A DNA stretch of 64,000 bases from Udeniomyces pyricola (lineage: Eukaryota > Basidiomycota > Tremellomycetes > Cystofilobasidiales > Mrakiaceae). Location of the stretch: the NCBI GenBank assembly GCA_039545295.1, contig BCIK01000025.1, positions 62,391 through 126,390 of the forward strand. Reading direction: 5' to 3'. The notes under the pieces are model-generated. The model worked only from the letters and a program-made list of their open reading frames with translations, had not been told where the DNA came from and searched no databases. The translations under genes were made by a program, and so were the position numbers. Below, in pieces: positions 20,901-35,745 of the stretch (position 1 is its first letter; each line of letters opens with the position of its first letter).

Positions 20901-23900
20901 AGCATGATGGCATCGGTGTCATTGACTTTCTGCGTGACGTCGGCTGCTTCCTTCTTCAGCCGCTCGAGTGTGTCAATGACCGTGTCGTCGTCGAGGATGT
21001 TGCCTCTAGAGTCGTTGAGAGCCTGCAAAAGCGACCGTTCGAGATGTCGGAGTCGAAGCCTGAATTCGCCTTGAAGCTTGACCAGATCCGTCCGCTTGCG
21101 GTCCGTGTCGGGTCGCTCGACCTTGAGGACCTTGTCGAGCGATTGGCTCTGGAGACTCGCTCGCGTCATGGTGAAGTTGACAAACGTCACACGAGAGCAT
21201 ACGTCGGGGGAGAATTCAACCGACGGGTCGCGAGTCGAGAGGAACATGGTAAATGCAGGCGAAAAGTCGATATCTTGGTTTCCAAGTCGGATGAGGACTC
21301 TCCCTCCGGTTCGCTTGATCTCCTTGTTGAGGACAGTGTTGAGGATCGGATCGAGGTGCTCGACATCTGTGATGAGGATTGGATTACCAAATCGGAGGGC
21401 ACTCTCGAGATTCTTGAGGAAAGCCTCATCGAGGAAACTCGTAACGGTAATCTTGCGCTCGCGGTGCTCGTTGAGGAGATACGTCATCGCTTGACCTGTT
21501 GGGTCGATGATGAGCGGGTAACGATTGAAGCGCTTGAGCATGATGGCATTCTCGTTGGACAGTGTATCCGACGGTAGCGACTTGGCCTGCCAGCTCAGTT
21601 GATCGTCGGCCGTCGAGAGATAGTCCGGTAGAGACAGCTCCGGCTTGAACTGAATGCCTGCCGCGGTGAGGTGATCTGACCAGCTCTGCCACATCGACTC
21701 TCGGTAATGCTGATTAAAGTATCCGCCGTAGGCCAAGAAGGCGGCCGAAAGAAGGACATCGCCAACAATGGTGCTCATCTCGGTCTCGAACGTCTTGCTG
21801 CCTGTCTCCCAGCGCTCCTTTTCTGACGAGAGGCTTTCGAGGAGCGTCATCGACCTATCGACCTTAGTTTGAACACGCTCCATTTCGCTCTTGATGGCTT
21901 GAGTTTCGGAGATCAGAAGCGCGTACTCGTCCTTGTAGCGAGCGATGGAGGCCTCGAGGCCGGCGATAAGCTCGATAATGGTCGTTGCTTGGTGCTTGGT
22001 TTGCTCTGCCTGATCCTGCAGGGATTGGACCTCGTTCCTAAGCGGCTCGACCTTGTCGAGAATATCGGAGAAGCGAACCTGAGCAATAACCCACTTGACT
22101 AGCGGACCGCAAGCCTTAGAAGCCCGGTCGACGACCTCGAACGAGTAACCCGGGCGAGACAGGTACTCGCGTGTCATCTTGTCGCGGAGCTGCTTAGTCA
22201 TCTTGGCCGTGTCGAAGGCAGTGATACTCGGGATGAAGTCGTCTCGTCGAAGGATGCCCTGAACCGTCTTCCAGCTGTCAATCTTGTGGCCGAGGACGAT
22301 ACAGACTGACTCCATCGCCAACTTGACAGCCTCAGGGGGATTTGCCATGGATCGGACCTCGGTCAGGTGCTGCTTTCGGATGTTGCGGACAGCCGCCTGG
22401 GCGTCAATAACAGCAGGCTCGGCCTCGGCCAAGTCACTCATGACGACGGCAGATCGCTCTTGGATTTGAAGATCTTGCTTGGCGAGGGCCGCTTGAATTT
22501 CGATCGACGCCGCCTTCTTCTGCTCCGCCTCCTGCTGATCGGTGACCATGCGACGAAGCTTGTCGTTGGCCTGAGCGTCTTTCGCCTCAAGTTGTGTTCT
22601 CTTTGTCGCCAGGCTCCGACGAAGTTGCTCGACTTGGGTGACCGTATCTCGGAGCTTGTCGAGACCGACGTTCAGGTGGCGCTGCTGTTCCTCGAGCTCG
22701 TCTCGTTTTTCGTTGAAGAGCCGGACGTAATGATCGATGCTGAAAGGGCAGGCAGGATAGTACTCATCGTCGACGTCAGGAAAAAGTAATGAAGCGTTAC
22801 AGGCGAGCCGTATCAGGACGAAACTTACAAATCGAGGTAGTGCCGCGGGGTGACGTAGTTCACACGACCTTGTTGTCGTCCGAGCCGAGCGTTGATCGCA
22901 TAAAGTGTTTGATGAACATGGACAAGCGCGTTGACAACGGCAAGACGGTGTGTGGGTGGCAGAGAGAGTTGACGGTATGCCACAGGGAAGGCAGACGAGG
23001 GTTGGTATGACGGCACGTCAAGGTCGAGGGTCTGAGTGAACTCGTAGCCGACTTGGAAGAGGGCTTGGTCGGACCAGTCGCCGAACCAGTCAAGAACGCA
23101 ACGATTAAAGAGCGCCGGCGAGGTTGCCGCCCGGCTTGCGAGGCCGTTTCTGTGTAGGAGAGCAAACCAAATCCGAATGGACATCAGTCTAGGCAGCGAA
23201 ACGATAACAAAAATCCTCTGCGCAGTTGGGAAAATTGTCATACGCTGGAGGGTTCCTACGAAGAAGGAGACGAACAGTAACCACAAAGCAAGTTAGCTTG
23301 GTTGCCGACAGCACATAATGCTTCACGAAAGGATAGAGTGACGCACATGGTGAACACAACATGGAGGTTTTTGGCGACCTGGCCAGTAAACCATCGATAC
23401 AGTTCTTCGTTCGAGTCCAGCATGAGGCCGTCGCGTTGGGATCCTTCTCGGCAGGCGGTGATGAGAGCCGAGTGCTCATCGCCTTCGAATAAACCAGGGA
23501 CTTCGGCATTGGCAAGAAGCGTATTCATTCGCTCGAGGAACCCAGAGTCGAGGACGTTAGACTCGTCCATGATGAAGCAAATCTTCTCGCCCTTGCAGCC
23601 AGCACGCCGAAGGACCGTTCGGAGGTCCTCATCAAAGTCGTCGGCAGTGTAGTTGTTGGAAACCTTGATTTGGAAGATACTCAAGCCATTCATCCACGCG
23701 ACGAAACGGGAGAGAGTGGTCTGAATTGAGTTCGAAGATAAAACATCAATGCACCACGTCGATTAGTCAGGGGGCGTTGAGGGTTCGCACACGAGAAGCT
23801 GTTCTCGAGCGCCTCGCATCACTCACCTTGCCACTACCACTCGTTCCGATCAGAAGCATGTGACCTTGGATCTGTCGGAAGACCCGATCGATTCGAAGGA

Positions 23901-26900
23901 CGTGGTCGAGCACATCATTGAAGAGCACAAGTTGAACATCAAGTTCCTCCTCGTGGAAGACGCGGAGCCGAGCCTTGGTGTACTCGCGAAGCTGTTCTCG
24001 GTCAACGGGGAGGTAATGTCGCGAAGTCCAGTTGGAGTAGAGAATTGGGCGAACGAGGGCCACAGTGTGGTTGATGGTCGGGAAGTGAGCAGTCGCCGTC
24101 GCGTCGATAGTGTCGTCCGTCCATCGCTTTTCCTCCTCGGAGACAAGTCGGTCTTGGAAGAGTCGGAGCGCTTCGTGGGCCCAAATTCGGACGAGTCCTT
24201 CAACAGAGAGCGACTCCAACGGACGAAGGGCCTCGTAAATGCCTCGCATCCATCGTGTGAGCTCTCGCGGACTGTAGATGTAATGAGCCTGGACGTCGGG
24301 CGTGAATCGATTCGCAGATGCCGAATAGAATGAAACCATGGCCGCCGTAAGAGGCTCGGCATAGGCTCGAAGGTTTGGCACAACCTTGAGGAGAGCTCGG
24401 TTGAAGGTTGAGTAGATCTGATTGAGCGAGACGTCGCCAGGGTAATCGACCATGATGAGCGGGGCATGTCGGAGGAATCGGTGGCTGAGGGGAACTCGTC
24501 CGGGATCCGTAGGGGGGTTGCAAGCTCCAACAAACTGAATTCGCTCGAGCTTGACCCAGGACATATCAGTCGTGCGCCAGAAGCCGCCGCTTTCGACGAG
24601 CTGTCTGAGGAATGAGATGACGCGTTGGGTGCCGTATTTATCAAGGGCGGGCAGGTTGATCTCGTCGCAGAAGACGACAAGCCAGCGGCCAATTTGGATC
24701 GGAGCGAGGATGACTCCGGTCGGCGTCTTACGATACTCGCAGTATTGCTCGAACGTCTTGAGAATGAGCTCGGGTGTGGTCGCGCTTGAAAAATTGAGGC
24801 CGACGACTTCGAGTTGAGGCAGCTTGCGAAGTGCACTGAAGAGTGTCATGGTCTTGCCTGAACCGGGTGGACCGCAAAGCATCAGTGGCTTGTGCTCCGA
24901 AAGCCAAGAGTAGAGAACCTCCTCGTGTCGGACCGTATCGATCGTTGGGACGACGACGTCGGGCGAAGTGACGAGATGGGTCTCAATCTCGACTGTCGGA
25001 ACCTTCGTTTGCCAGCCAGACCACTCAGCGGTCGCAACGGCGACGTCGTAGTCGATGATGGACCCGCCAGGAGCAAAGGGCGGAAGATCGATGGCCGTGT
25101 GGTTGCGGAGGAAGTCGCCCATGGCGACTCTTCGATCGAGCTTGGCATCACCAGCAAATGCCCAGATGAGACTGACGAGCATCCGCTTTGAGACGTACGC
25201 CTCGACTCGGTCAGCGGAGAGCGGGAAATCGGAGTGTTGCGAGTTGTACTCGAGTACATTGCGGACGGTCTTGTTGATGAGCGAGAACAACGTGCTGAGA
25301 GCTCGAGCCGAGGTGAAGTCCATAATGTGCGGCATCGAGCCAGCAAAAGCGAGCGCAACGTCGACCAATCCCTCTGCGGCAAAGAAGGGTTCGAGTATAC
25401 GAGCGATGGTGGCCTGAGTTGCAAGGCCTGCTGAGGCGTCGGTTGCGCTTTCCTCATCGTCGGCGTCAAGGGGGACCGTCTTGAGTGTGGCGAGGTAGTG
25501 AGCGTAGTGCATCTCGGGTTGGACGATGTCCTCGCTGAACCAAATCATACCGCATCGACTGACGGTCGCGAGGGTCGCGTAACGAAGGTGCTCGACCTCG
25601 AACATGATTCGGACGTTGGATGGCAGATTGAGCCTTTCACCGTTGGGAAGTGTAAGCAGCTTGTTGTCGTCAAGCACACTAAAGGATCACCACGCAAAGA
25701 AGGCGCAAGAAGCGGCGTGAGTCAGCTTGGTACATTCGGACTCCGATCGAGATGAGTAGGAACTCGCCTGTTGAGATTCTCGACCCATTCGGGATCGACG
25801 TCGCCGTCAAAGATGATCCATTGTCGCTTAGAGCTCTCGCCTCGGACGTTGTCAACAATCTTGCGGAGAAGATGGGTGAAGAGACCGTCGTTCCATTCTC
25901 GCGTTGTCGGGTCGAGCGTGCCGTAGAGAGCGTCCTTGTGAATCGCCTTGGGATCGATGACGTGGGCCACACCCTCAACTCCATCAAGTCGCTCGAGCGC
26001 GGTGAGGAGAACTTGCCAAGCCTTGGTTTTACCGCTACCCGAAGGTCCGACCATCATGAGTCCGTGCTGGATATTGTGGATCTGGTAAAGCTGAATAACC
26101 TTGTCAACCCAGAGCTCGCTCATGACGAGCCGTCGTTCGGCACACACTATCTTGATCTGTTGCTTGAGGGCGTCCAGATCGACAGGGACATATCGAATAC
26201 CAGGGAAGACATCGGAGAGAAGGCTGGAAGAGACAAAGCCACAATGTTCACGAAGGAAATTCAAGCGAGTCGCTCATGTCAGTCATCAATGTGTATACCA
26301 TACAGTCTCCATACTCTAGCTTAGGGGCTTACCTCATAAGCAATGGCACATCCCCGGCAACGAGCTTGGGCACGATAGTCTCTCGGACACTTTGGATCAA
26401 AATCTCTTGCTCCGTCACGGCATCTGAGGCGTCGGCCACCATGGGCCCCGCTTTGGGTTCTTCCTTGTGTCCGGCGGCCAGCCGATCTCGCTTGAGGATA
26501 CCAGCACTGACGAGGACGGCCTTGAGAGCTCGGAGGCCAAAATCGTAATGAGGCTGAGAAGAAAGCTGCTCCGAGCAAAGGTTAAAGAAGGGGACGACTT
26601 TGGACGCGAGAGTCTCAGCAGTTCGGAATCCTTGAGAGAAAAGCATGACTTGGGCAATGAGCTCGAGATCAGGTTTTGTCATCGCCATGCTCTAGACAAA
26701 GAGAAAGGCAAACGAAACGGTTAGTGACCTCAAACCGGTCTATTTGACATCATGTAGACTCGGTTGCAATATCGTGACGTACTCGGAAGAGCTCTGTGAC
26801 ACCCATGGAAAGCAAAGACAGTCAATTACACGTCCTTGCCTCAAGTAAACGACTCAGAGTAGTTATTCATATGAGACGACGAACTCTTCAAATTATCGGG

Positions 26901-29900
26901 AAGGTTTGATCTTCCGGCGTAGCCAGGATTCATGGTAATGAAGATACCTGACCGATGTAAATTCAAAGGTATTGAGATTAGTCCAGCCTGCGGTGATCGT
27001 TGAATCTGAAGAAAGAGCATTCTACGAACCGGTATCGACGCTGATCTTGAGTTGTTTGCCAACGAGCTCGATCTCCGTGTTGGGATCCCGGACAGCAAGG
27101 GCGAGACCTTGTTGGATGCTTTGAACCTGCTGCGAGACGGCACTGAGGATTCTCTCCTCGAGTCGGTTGAATTCGTCGAAGCAGCCCCAAGCGCCAACCT
27201 GGCAAAGTCCGACAAAGATACGGCCCATCGCCTGGAAATCGAACGTTTCGTCGCAGCAAAAGACGAGTACGAAGCGACCAAGCTGGACACCGAGGGCCTT
27301 GACCGATTCCGTTTTGCCTAGGGGGAGAGTTGGATGAAGATAAGTTGACCCTCAGGAACTGAACAGCGATGATTCTGTTCGCCAAGATGTCTAGTTACAC
27401 AAAGATCACACTTACCTGTTCCTGCAGGCCCAAAGGGCGATCCTCCGAGTTGAGAGCTGAGAGCTTGTGTCAAAGTGAGATAGCATCGATCCGTGAGAGG
27501 GGTCTGGACGAGTCGGTCGGGAATGCCAAGGTACTCGAACCCGTACGAGAAGACAGCGTTGGCCATGTGGACCTTGAGTCGCTCGAGTGGGTTTGTCACG
27601 GTCGGGTCCAAGTAGAACCGCATGTGAAAGAGCCATTCGAAGCTCGTGTTGGAAACGATTCGAGCTTGGGCGAGCGACCGAATGATGTCTCGCTGATGAA
27701 CGAGCTCGGTGATGAGGTGTTCGCACTTGCGTCGTTGAATTGGAGCGAGCTCGCTAAGGACCGTGTCGGCAAGTAGGTCAAGCCCTCGACAGACGGTTTC
27801 GAGGGGTCCATCAAGAGATTCACCTCGGGCGAGCGTGGAGTCGACGAGCGAGGTCCAAACACACTGAATGGCCAGAACGACGAGCTGGGCTGGGAACTTG
27901 GCAACCCATGCGAGGAATTGCTCGGAAGAGAGTCCATCAGGAGAGGCGTAAAATGCCTCGAGCTCTTCAACGGCCGTCGAGAGGAGCAAGGCGAGCGAGA
28001 GTCGCATCTCGGACTCGAGTCGAGCAAGCCAATCGTTGATCTTGGGCACCTCTTTGAGCGAGATGGGGCGTGGAAAGTGAATCTCCTCGCCTTCACGTGA
28101 GATCATGCCGGTGATGGTTTCGAGCCCGTCGTCGAGAGCCATGGTGGCGATACCGGCGAACATCTTTTTGAGGTGCTTCATGATACGAACAATATCTTTA
28201 CTGTTGCCGATGATCTCGAGCAAGTCTTCGTCTCCAACAAAGTAGAAACGCGGGAACGAGGCTCGTTCGCGCTCGAGGTACTCGCCCAAGGCCTTCTGAA
28301 TCTTGGATAGCAGATCGGCGAGCCGCTCGAGGCTTTTCTGGACACCTTGGATGTGGAGAACGTCGAGTACGAACGGAGACTTGTAGACTTTCTTCATGAG
28401 TTGAAGGAATTCGGCGTCGATATTGGCGAATCGAGCGCTTTCAATGGGGAGAAGGTGCTTAATGTCGGCCGAGCCCGAGAAGATACCCTCGAGGTAGACC
28501 CACTGTCGTTGAACGTCGATCCAGACGTCTGTTGAGAACCCGACATGAAGGTTCAGCGAATGTGACATTTACCATTGCTTCAGTCAACAGTCTGTAGATA
28601 TATCAGCGAGCAAAGATGGGTCGGAGCGAGATGACGAATCCTTGACGTACCGAATAGGACGTGAACACGGTTGAGCTTTTCCTCCCATGAGGCGGCCTGT
28701 GGGAGACACAACCATCCATGAACGCTATCAGCAGGCATCGGACCGTAACCATGCATGTCTGGTTCCAAGACAGTGATCACTTACCTCGTCCTCAAAGACC
28801 TTGTAGTAGGGCGAGTGCCTCATTGCGGCGAGTGAGTTGGTATTTTCGCCACACTTGGTGAAGAGATCATCCCAACCCCTTGGAACAGAAACAAACGCAA
28901 GATCATCAGCCTATGTATTGTCGTGATGGACGGAAGGAGATGGAAGAGCTCTTACTTGATAAGTCGACACTTGCTCTGATATTGCACAAGATCGAGCGTG
29001 TAGCTCGTCCATGTTTCCCGGACCTGCTTGAGGTATTCCTCGAGGGCCATCTGTGAAATGAAAGGGTGTATTTGGTCAACCTCAATATTGTCATGTCCAT
29101 CGCCCAAGACACAGTCATCTGAAACTCACCTCTCCACCGGCTTGTGTGATGACCTCCTTGATCAGGACCTCGTTCTTCTTGAGGTCAAGATCGTAAACTT
29201 GCCCTAGGGTCAAACTCGAAAGACCCTGAGAGCTCTTGAGAATCTTGAAGAGCTGGCGCCAGTGGCGATCTCTAAGAGCTTCCGACTTGAGCTCAGAGAT
29301 GATGACGTTCGTCTTGAGATGCGAACGGATCGTGTCGGTAACGAACTCGAAGGCTGAGTACTGCCTCATCCGACTCGGCATCTCTTTGGTTGAAGTCAGA
29401 AGGCTATCGAGTTGCTGTCGGAGCTTGCGAGGCTGGGATAAGATAGTGCAGGCATCGCTAATCAGTATGAGCAGATTACAAGGGAGTGTTCACAACCAAA
29501 GAATTGTCACCCTACCTGGATTGTCGACCAGCTCATCTCTCGGATCTCGGCAATCTGAGCCCACACGCCAGAGAGCGCCGTCCAGACAGCTTTAAGATCC
29601 CGAAGCTCCTCGATCACCGGCGTCAGTCGATCGTTGCGGTTGGAGTCCAAATCCAAGGCCTGAGATATGAAGGACGTCGATGTTGACATAGAGGTTGATC
29701 AGCAAGTCGATAACGAAGTAGAGCGTGCTGGTCTGCAACTTACGTCCTTGGCCCTGCAGACGAGATCCCAGTCCTCTTGCAAACGCATCAGTCGACCTTC
29801 AAAGATGTTGATGGTGTTCATAGCGGTCTCTGCCTTGATGTTGCCTTGAATCGGTCTGTTGCCATGTGACGAGACAGCGTCAGTTTCATGTCACACTTGG

Positions 29901-32900
29901 AACAGAATATGCAATCACGGAAAGTCGAGAGGGAGACCTACTTGTTCGTCTCCCATTCAGTGACGAGATCGAGAATCTTGTTGTCGACGATACGGTCCTC
30001 AGCAACGATCTTCATTTGAAGTCCGGCTGAAAGGTATGATGTAGGTGGGGAAGGAGAATTCGGCGCGTATGGTGAGTCAGGCAAACTCTCGAATAGTTAG
30101 GCCGAACCTGTGACTGCGAGAAACATACCAAGCTGTTGCTGAATCGAGTCGTTCTTTCTCTTCAAGATTTCGTTGAACGCTGACCACTCGCCGTCAACCT
30201 GATCGACGTAAAGCCACTCGCTTGGGAACTGGTACCGTTGTCGCTCGAGCGTCTGCTGCCCTGTCGCAAAGATGACCATCTCGGGAGCCCATTTGATGAC
30301 TCGTTTCTTGAGGTCCTGAACAAACGTGATGAACGAGACAGCTTGGGCGGTCGAGCTACCCTCGATCGAGTGATGTTCGAGGTCGTATCTGGCTTTGCAG
30401 ATAGCGGCATGAACGTCGCGCATGGTCGTACCGAGCTTGGAGCCGTACCGACTGAGGATATCACGTTGCCAGGTATCGTACTTGAGGTTGACCTTGCTCT
30501 GGACCATCGCGTAGTTGATGACGCAAACGCCAAACGCGCGTTGCGTGTCTGAGTTGTCAAACGTCGATCGGGTCTTTTTGATCTCAGACAGAAGCTGGGC
30601 CCAGTTGGCGAGGGAATCGCCCAATCGCTACGAGGTCGATATGCCAACAAGGACAAGGTTAAGCAAGACACATCGGGCGTGAGATCAGTATCTATGCAAG
30701 CCAAATACGGACAATCGAGACAAGAGAGAAACGAAAACGTACGTGGTAGACCTGCTCCGCCTCAAGGTCCCATAGGGACTGGAACTGCATCCATCGAGCA
30801 ACGTAGGCGCCAACCTCGGCCAGCTTGGTTTCAATCAGTCTAAACGGTCGTGCAAGAGTGTCGTCGGTGAATTGGGTGAGCTAGTTGAGTGAACAGTACA
30901 GTCGATCAGCTTCAAAGTTTCCGGCGGCATGACACTTCGATTTGGAAGATTGGGACTTACAAGCGAGACATAGGTAAGCTCTTGCTCGGACAACTTTTCC
31001 ATTTGAAGGCCAATCTCGTATCGCGAGCTCCGAATTCGCTTGAGACCGCACACCACGGCTGCGTGAGCAAAATATGAAGGAGACCAACACGCTATCAGCT
31101 TTGATCCAGAGAGAGACTCAGGGAACGACCAAACTCGTCGATGAAATTATACTCACCAAGCCAGCCTTGGATCTGCTTGAGCCAGCTCGCTTTGGCATGC
31201 TCCAAAGGAGGATCGAGATAGATGACTTGGTTTTGAATTCTGACTTCGTGGACGAGGGGAATGACTTCGACCTTGCCCAACGACTTCGGAGAAGACGGAG
31301 ATGCGACAAACAAATCCAACCATCAGTTTCGCAATTTTCTCGCGCCACATATCTTGCCAAAGGAAACCCGGACGAACGATTGACTCGACCTCGCCAGCGA
31401 AACCGACTTTTCGCCTAACGTCCGAAGCAGCCGCATTGGCCCTCGATTCGTCCGACTTGGAAAACTCGTGACACCACTCGATGGAAATCTTTCGCAATCG
31501 CTCGACAAGAACCTTTTCGATCCGACTGTCGAGCTCGGCGACCCAGGGATCAAGGTTGGCAAAGCCTTCGAGATTGAAACGGTCGATCTACAGCAAGAAG
31601 GTGATCAAAATGCGTATGACAATGAGAAACAGAGACATTGATTATGACCTGTCGGATCCGGGCGACAACGTACGATTTTTTGAATAGCATCGAGCACGAC
31701 AGCAAAAGATTCGGATGAATGAGGGCAAGATGCGAGCTCGTCTACAAGTCGATTGATTTCTTGGTGAGTTTCTAGGAGAGAATTGGCTTTGTCCTGATGT
31801 ATGTAGGGTCACGATAAGTAAAATTTGATCGGTCAGATACGGAAGGTCCAGAACCACAAGACATTCAAGATGGATGAAACGGATAAAACGAGGGTATTGC
31901 GACAAACCTGTAGAACGGATACGACGCTTGCAAATTCGCGAACGAATGGCAGATGCCTGGCATCCCGATCGTAGACGTTGACGAACATCTCCCATCGAAG
32001 AGGCATGCCTTGAGAAGCGGTTCGTACGAACGTCAAATAAATCATGCCACCATGTCAATTCAAGGCAATATGGGCAGGGCAGATCGTGAATGCAGAGTTG
32101 TTGACTGACCCTTTGAGATCATCTGCTGGACGTCGTTACGGTAATCGGCAAGAAGAACAACAATCTCCGGGTTCGCATTGATGAGGTCGACCGTGTGAGT
32201 GTAAGTCCTGACTGACTCCATGAGGCTGACCGCGTGGGGGTAAACCTTTTTGGCTTCCTTTGCCATGTTCGACACCGTGTGAGGGACGTGGAAGTTGAGC
32301 CAGATAAGGTTGCGAACCTCCTTGAAGAGCGTGATGATTTGCGGGTCGAAGTTGACGACCAACTGGTACTGGTTCGTCGCGCGGGACTTGACGACGTCAA
32401 AGAGTCGACCCGAAATTTTCATGTCGCGCCGTTGGATGTCGTTGAGCCAAGCTTCATACAGTGGTCGGGTGTCGAGCTTCTTGACGAATGCCGCGGATTC
32501 ACTCTGAAGCTTTTGCCCCTCGGAATACTGGGCCCAACCTTTGCCGAGAACATCCTCCACACGACGCATGTAGGTCGCAAGCTGTCGTTCGATCTGACGC
32601 GCCCAGATGATAGCCCCCGCAACGGGAGGAAGATCACGAAGTTGGGACATGTGGAAGGCGTCCGAGTAGCGGTAGTTGGTCGTGAACTTTTCATGAAGGC
32701 GTTTGATGTCCTCCTTGACGGAGTCGATGAGCTGGTTTTGGTACTCTTGAATTGCTCCTCGAATCTGCATACGTACATGTCGAACCACTATAAGTATCGT
32801 ATACGATGATAGACTGAGTCAAAGCAGTTTCCTCTTTGACGTCAAACCCACCTTTTGACGGATCAGGACAGTGTTGAATTTGGAAAAGACACGGAACATC

Positions 32901-35745
32901 TCGTTGGCGTTGCGAGCCGTGCCAAGTCGGTCGCGAAGACGAGCGATGATCTGGTTTTCAACCCGAGCGACGCGCTCGTTATAGGCTTGTTCAGCCATGA
33001 CCCATATTTCGGTGCCGCCTGTTGTTTTTGAAGGAGAGAGGAAGGAAGAATCGAAAAGTTCCAAGAAATTGAGTGAGACTTCCAATCAATTATCGAAGAC
33101 GTCGTCCACAAAAGTGCAAGTCCAGGCACGCACCAACCGACACGTCAAGAGCATCCACGTTTTTGACAGACTCGTACTATATCGTGCATTTGATAGGGCG
33201 AGATCACAACAACGCGAAATCATGTCAGAAATTCTGATGCTTTCCACGATCGATACTACCACGATAAATGCATATGCCGCGATTGGACTCACAGCAATCT
33301 TGACCTCTTCCTCCATATCGATATCAGTGAGAGCGTCACCTCCAATGCTCTTGAGGCCCTTCGTGGGACCGGTCATGACTCGAAGCTGTTCGTGTTGCTT
33401 TCGAAAGCCGGCGAGATACTGCAGCTTCTCTTGAAGCTTAGAATGAGCGGGTAGAATCTTGATCTGGATGAACTTTTCCGCCCGTTTCCTCGTTACTGGG
33501 AGATGGCGGGAGATCGAACAAATGCAGTAGTAGGGTTGGTGGTGAGTTTTCAAGCTCCTCCCGAAGGATCCGTGGCTGTCGCCGAGCAAGAAGACACTCA
33601 CGATCCCTCGCCATGTTGATAAACTCCTTCATCATCTCGTCCCACGTGTTGAAGACTGCCTGGCAGAAAGCCATCGTGCGTTCAAATGCGGCATACTCCA
33701 GATACATGAGCTTTTGAGAGCCGAGGACCTTCAAAAGCTGTTCGTTGAAGTCGCGTGAAATTGCCTCGACGAGGGGAAGCGCTCGTCGAATCGGATACGG
33801 CCTGTGAAAGAAAAGACACGTGTCAGACGGAGGACTCAACTAGACATGCTCCAACTCTGGTCTAATCATACTCACGAAAGTTTGAGCTTGGTGCCAAGGT
33901 GACGAAAGATGAGTGAGGTGCCTTCTTGGATTCGTTCGAGATCGGTCGCGGCAAGCAGATCATTGAGAGGGAAGTCCTTCATGAGTTGGTTGTAGTTATG
34001 AACTGGAATGAGAGAGTATTCAAATGAACAGAATCGCATTCGGGAAGTGTATGAAAGCCAGAAGGGTAGAAGGTTAACGTGATGAACATTCCTTCGTGCG
34101 AAATGACCCCCATCTCTCATCTCGCATATACGTACCAATCCCAGTCGCCTCCTTCAATCCCGTATCTGCGATGAACGAAACCGTCGCGTGAAATCTCTTT
34201 GCATGCTTAAGAACATCCAGCGCGAGTACAACAGGTTCGCTTCTCAACTGAGCCTCGATTCCTTCGAGTGCTCGCTCCATAGAGAGCCAGAAGTTTATTT
34301 CCTGCGAGGCTGTCCCAGACGCAACGTCCCGGTTGAGCTTGGTGACGGATTGGATCTCTTTGATCCAGGAGTTGACGTCAGATTGTAGCTTGTTGAGGAA
34401 TGATGCGTCGCTAAGAAGGGTAGGAGGGTAAATCGCATCCACGGTGACCCTGGTTCCTTCGGCATGGCACTTATCAACATCAAACACACCGGTCAGCCAT
34501 TACAATAAGCTTTGAGATCAAGGAATTTTCAAGCAGACTGTGATATTTTGTGCATATACGGGGAGACACGAGCCACATTCACACACCTTCTCAACGGCAC
34601 GCAGCACAAACGGATGAATGGCAAGCGTCGTATCGGGGATCTCGACGTTTTGTTGCAGGTGCAACAACGAGAGCTCGAGTTCGGCAAACTTCTTCTTGGT
34701 CATTGGAATACCTGGGTTGTTTCAAGGTGAGACAAACATGATATCATTAGTATACACACCTCTGAGTCCCCAAACAGCAGTCGGATCTGAGACTGACCCA
34801 TCTTGCCGTCTTCCTGCTTGCCGCCTTTGCCGTCTCGAGCGTTACCGTCCTGACCTCCACTCCGGCTGCTCACAAACGCCTCAAACCAGGGTCCAACACC
34901 CCAATGAACCAGCTGATGCAGACTTTCGTAAGGCGTGCTACCCCCTGGGGCGTTCGTCTCCGTCGTCGCGGGGGAGGTAGATGCTGCGGCTGCGCTCGAG
35001 ATCGGAGATGAAGGACCAAACAGGTTGAGCAGCTGGATCTGCGAGGCAAACGGCATTGAGAGATCCAAGATAGGGGTGCGCTTGATAAGAGCCAGTGTCG
35101 ATGCGTGGGAAGGAGAGTATGCGAGGGTCGGAGCAAGATGATATGAGAAAAAAGTCGATGGTGGGTCTACAGGACGTGCACGAAGAGGGAGTGGAAACAA
35201 TGACGCGTAGAAATTCAGGATTGAGCCAAGGCATTAGCATACAGGCTTCTTTTTATCGCTGGGACCGGTACCTGTGAGTGACTGGAGACCTCGAGTAAGG
35301 AAGAGGTAGCATAGCAAGCCGATAGGGAGCAGAACAGCGCAGGTAGTATCACGGGGAAACCCTCATCGAGGTGGCAAGATCATCCTATGTGTCTTTGACT
35401 TTCGATTCAGTCTATCCGTCTGGAATAATTTTCTGGACACCCCGTTTTATATGAGCAAGACTCACTGTCACCCTCGACCTCCTCTTGTCTAACTTGGACG
35501 ACGTAGACGACGCCAACGTTGGAATCGCCTATGAACTTGGCCGCTCGGTCCTGAAACTCGGCCGCTTCGCTTTCATGGAAGAGAGAGTCCTCCACGTCTT
35601 CTGGAGTGGCCCCCAAAACGGCGGGGAGAAGGTTGGAGAGATAAGTTCGAAAGCTGTCGAGATTGGGGGGAGATTGCGAAGCGGAAGGTGCCGTGGAGTC
35701 GACAAAGGGAACTGGAGCGGGAAGGGTGGTGATGGGTTCCGACAT
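17924..35745 (-). CDS. DYN1: Cytoplasmic dynein heavy chain
   Basis: The minus-end-directed microtubule motor subunit, used for nuclear migration, spindle positioning and organelle transport. The gene spans 17.8 kb with some two dozen short introns. The start at 35745 ([13 protein letters not shown]) gives a typical fungal N-terminus. The tail occupies about 35.7-28.6 kb. AAA1 is at about 27.4-26.9 kb: P-loop GPAGTGK split from its Thr by an intron, Walker [12 protein letters not shown], then [18 protein letters not shown]2 has GPSGSGKT (about 26.04 kb), AAA3 CGPPGSGKT (about 24.87 kb) with Walker [12 protein letters not shown]4 GTSGSGK (about 23.84 kb) with FIMDESN. The stalk coiled coil and microtubule-binding tip lie at about 22.75-21.85 kb ([23 protein letters not shown]). 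AAA5 and AAA6 follow to about 18.7 kb, and the C-terminal domain ends [15 protein letters not shown]. No break was seen. Small exons such as the MNPPA one near 23.25 kb were not all mapped exactly. Confidence 0.95.

Noticed and set aside
20879..21577. A 232-codon plus-strand open frame opposite dynein AAA5
   Set aside because: It is the antisense shadow of conserved dynein coding sequence. The dynein frame carries clear AAA motifs.
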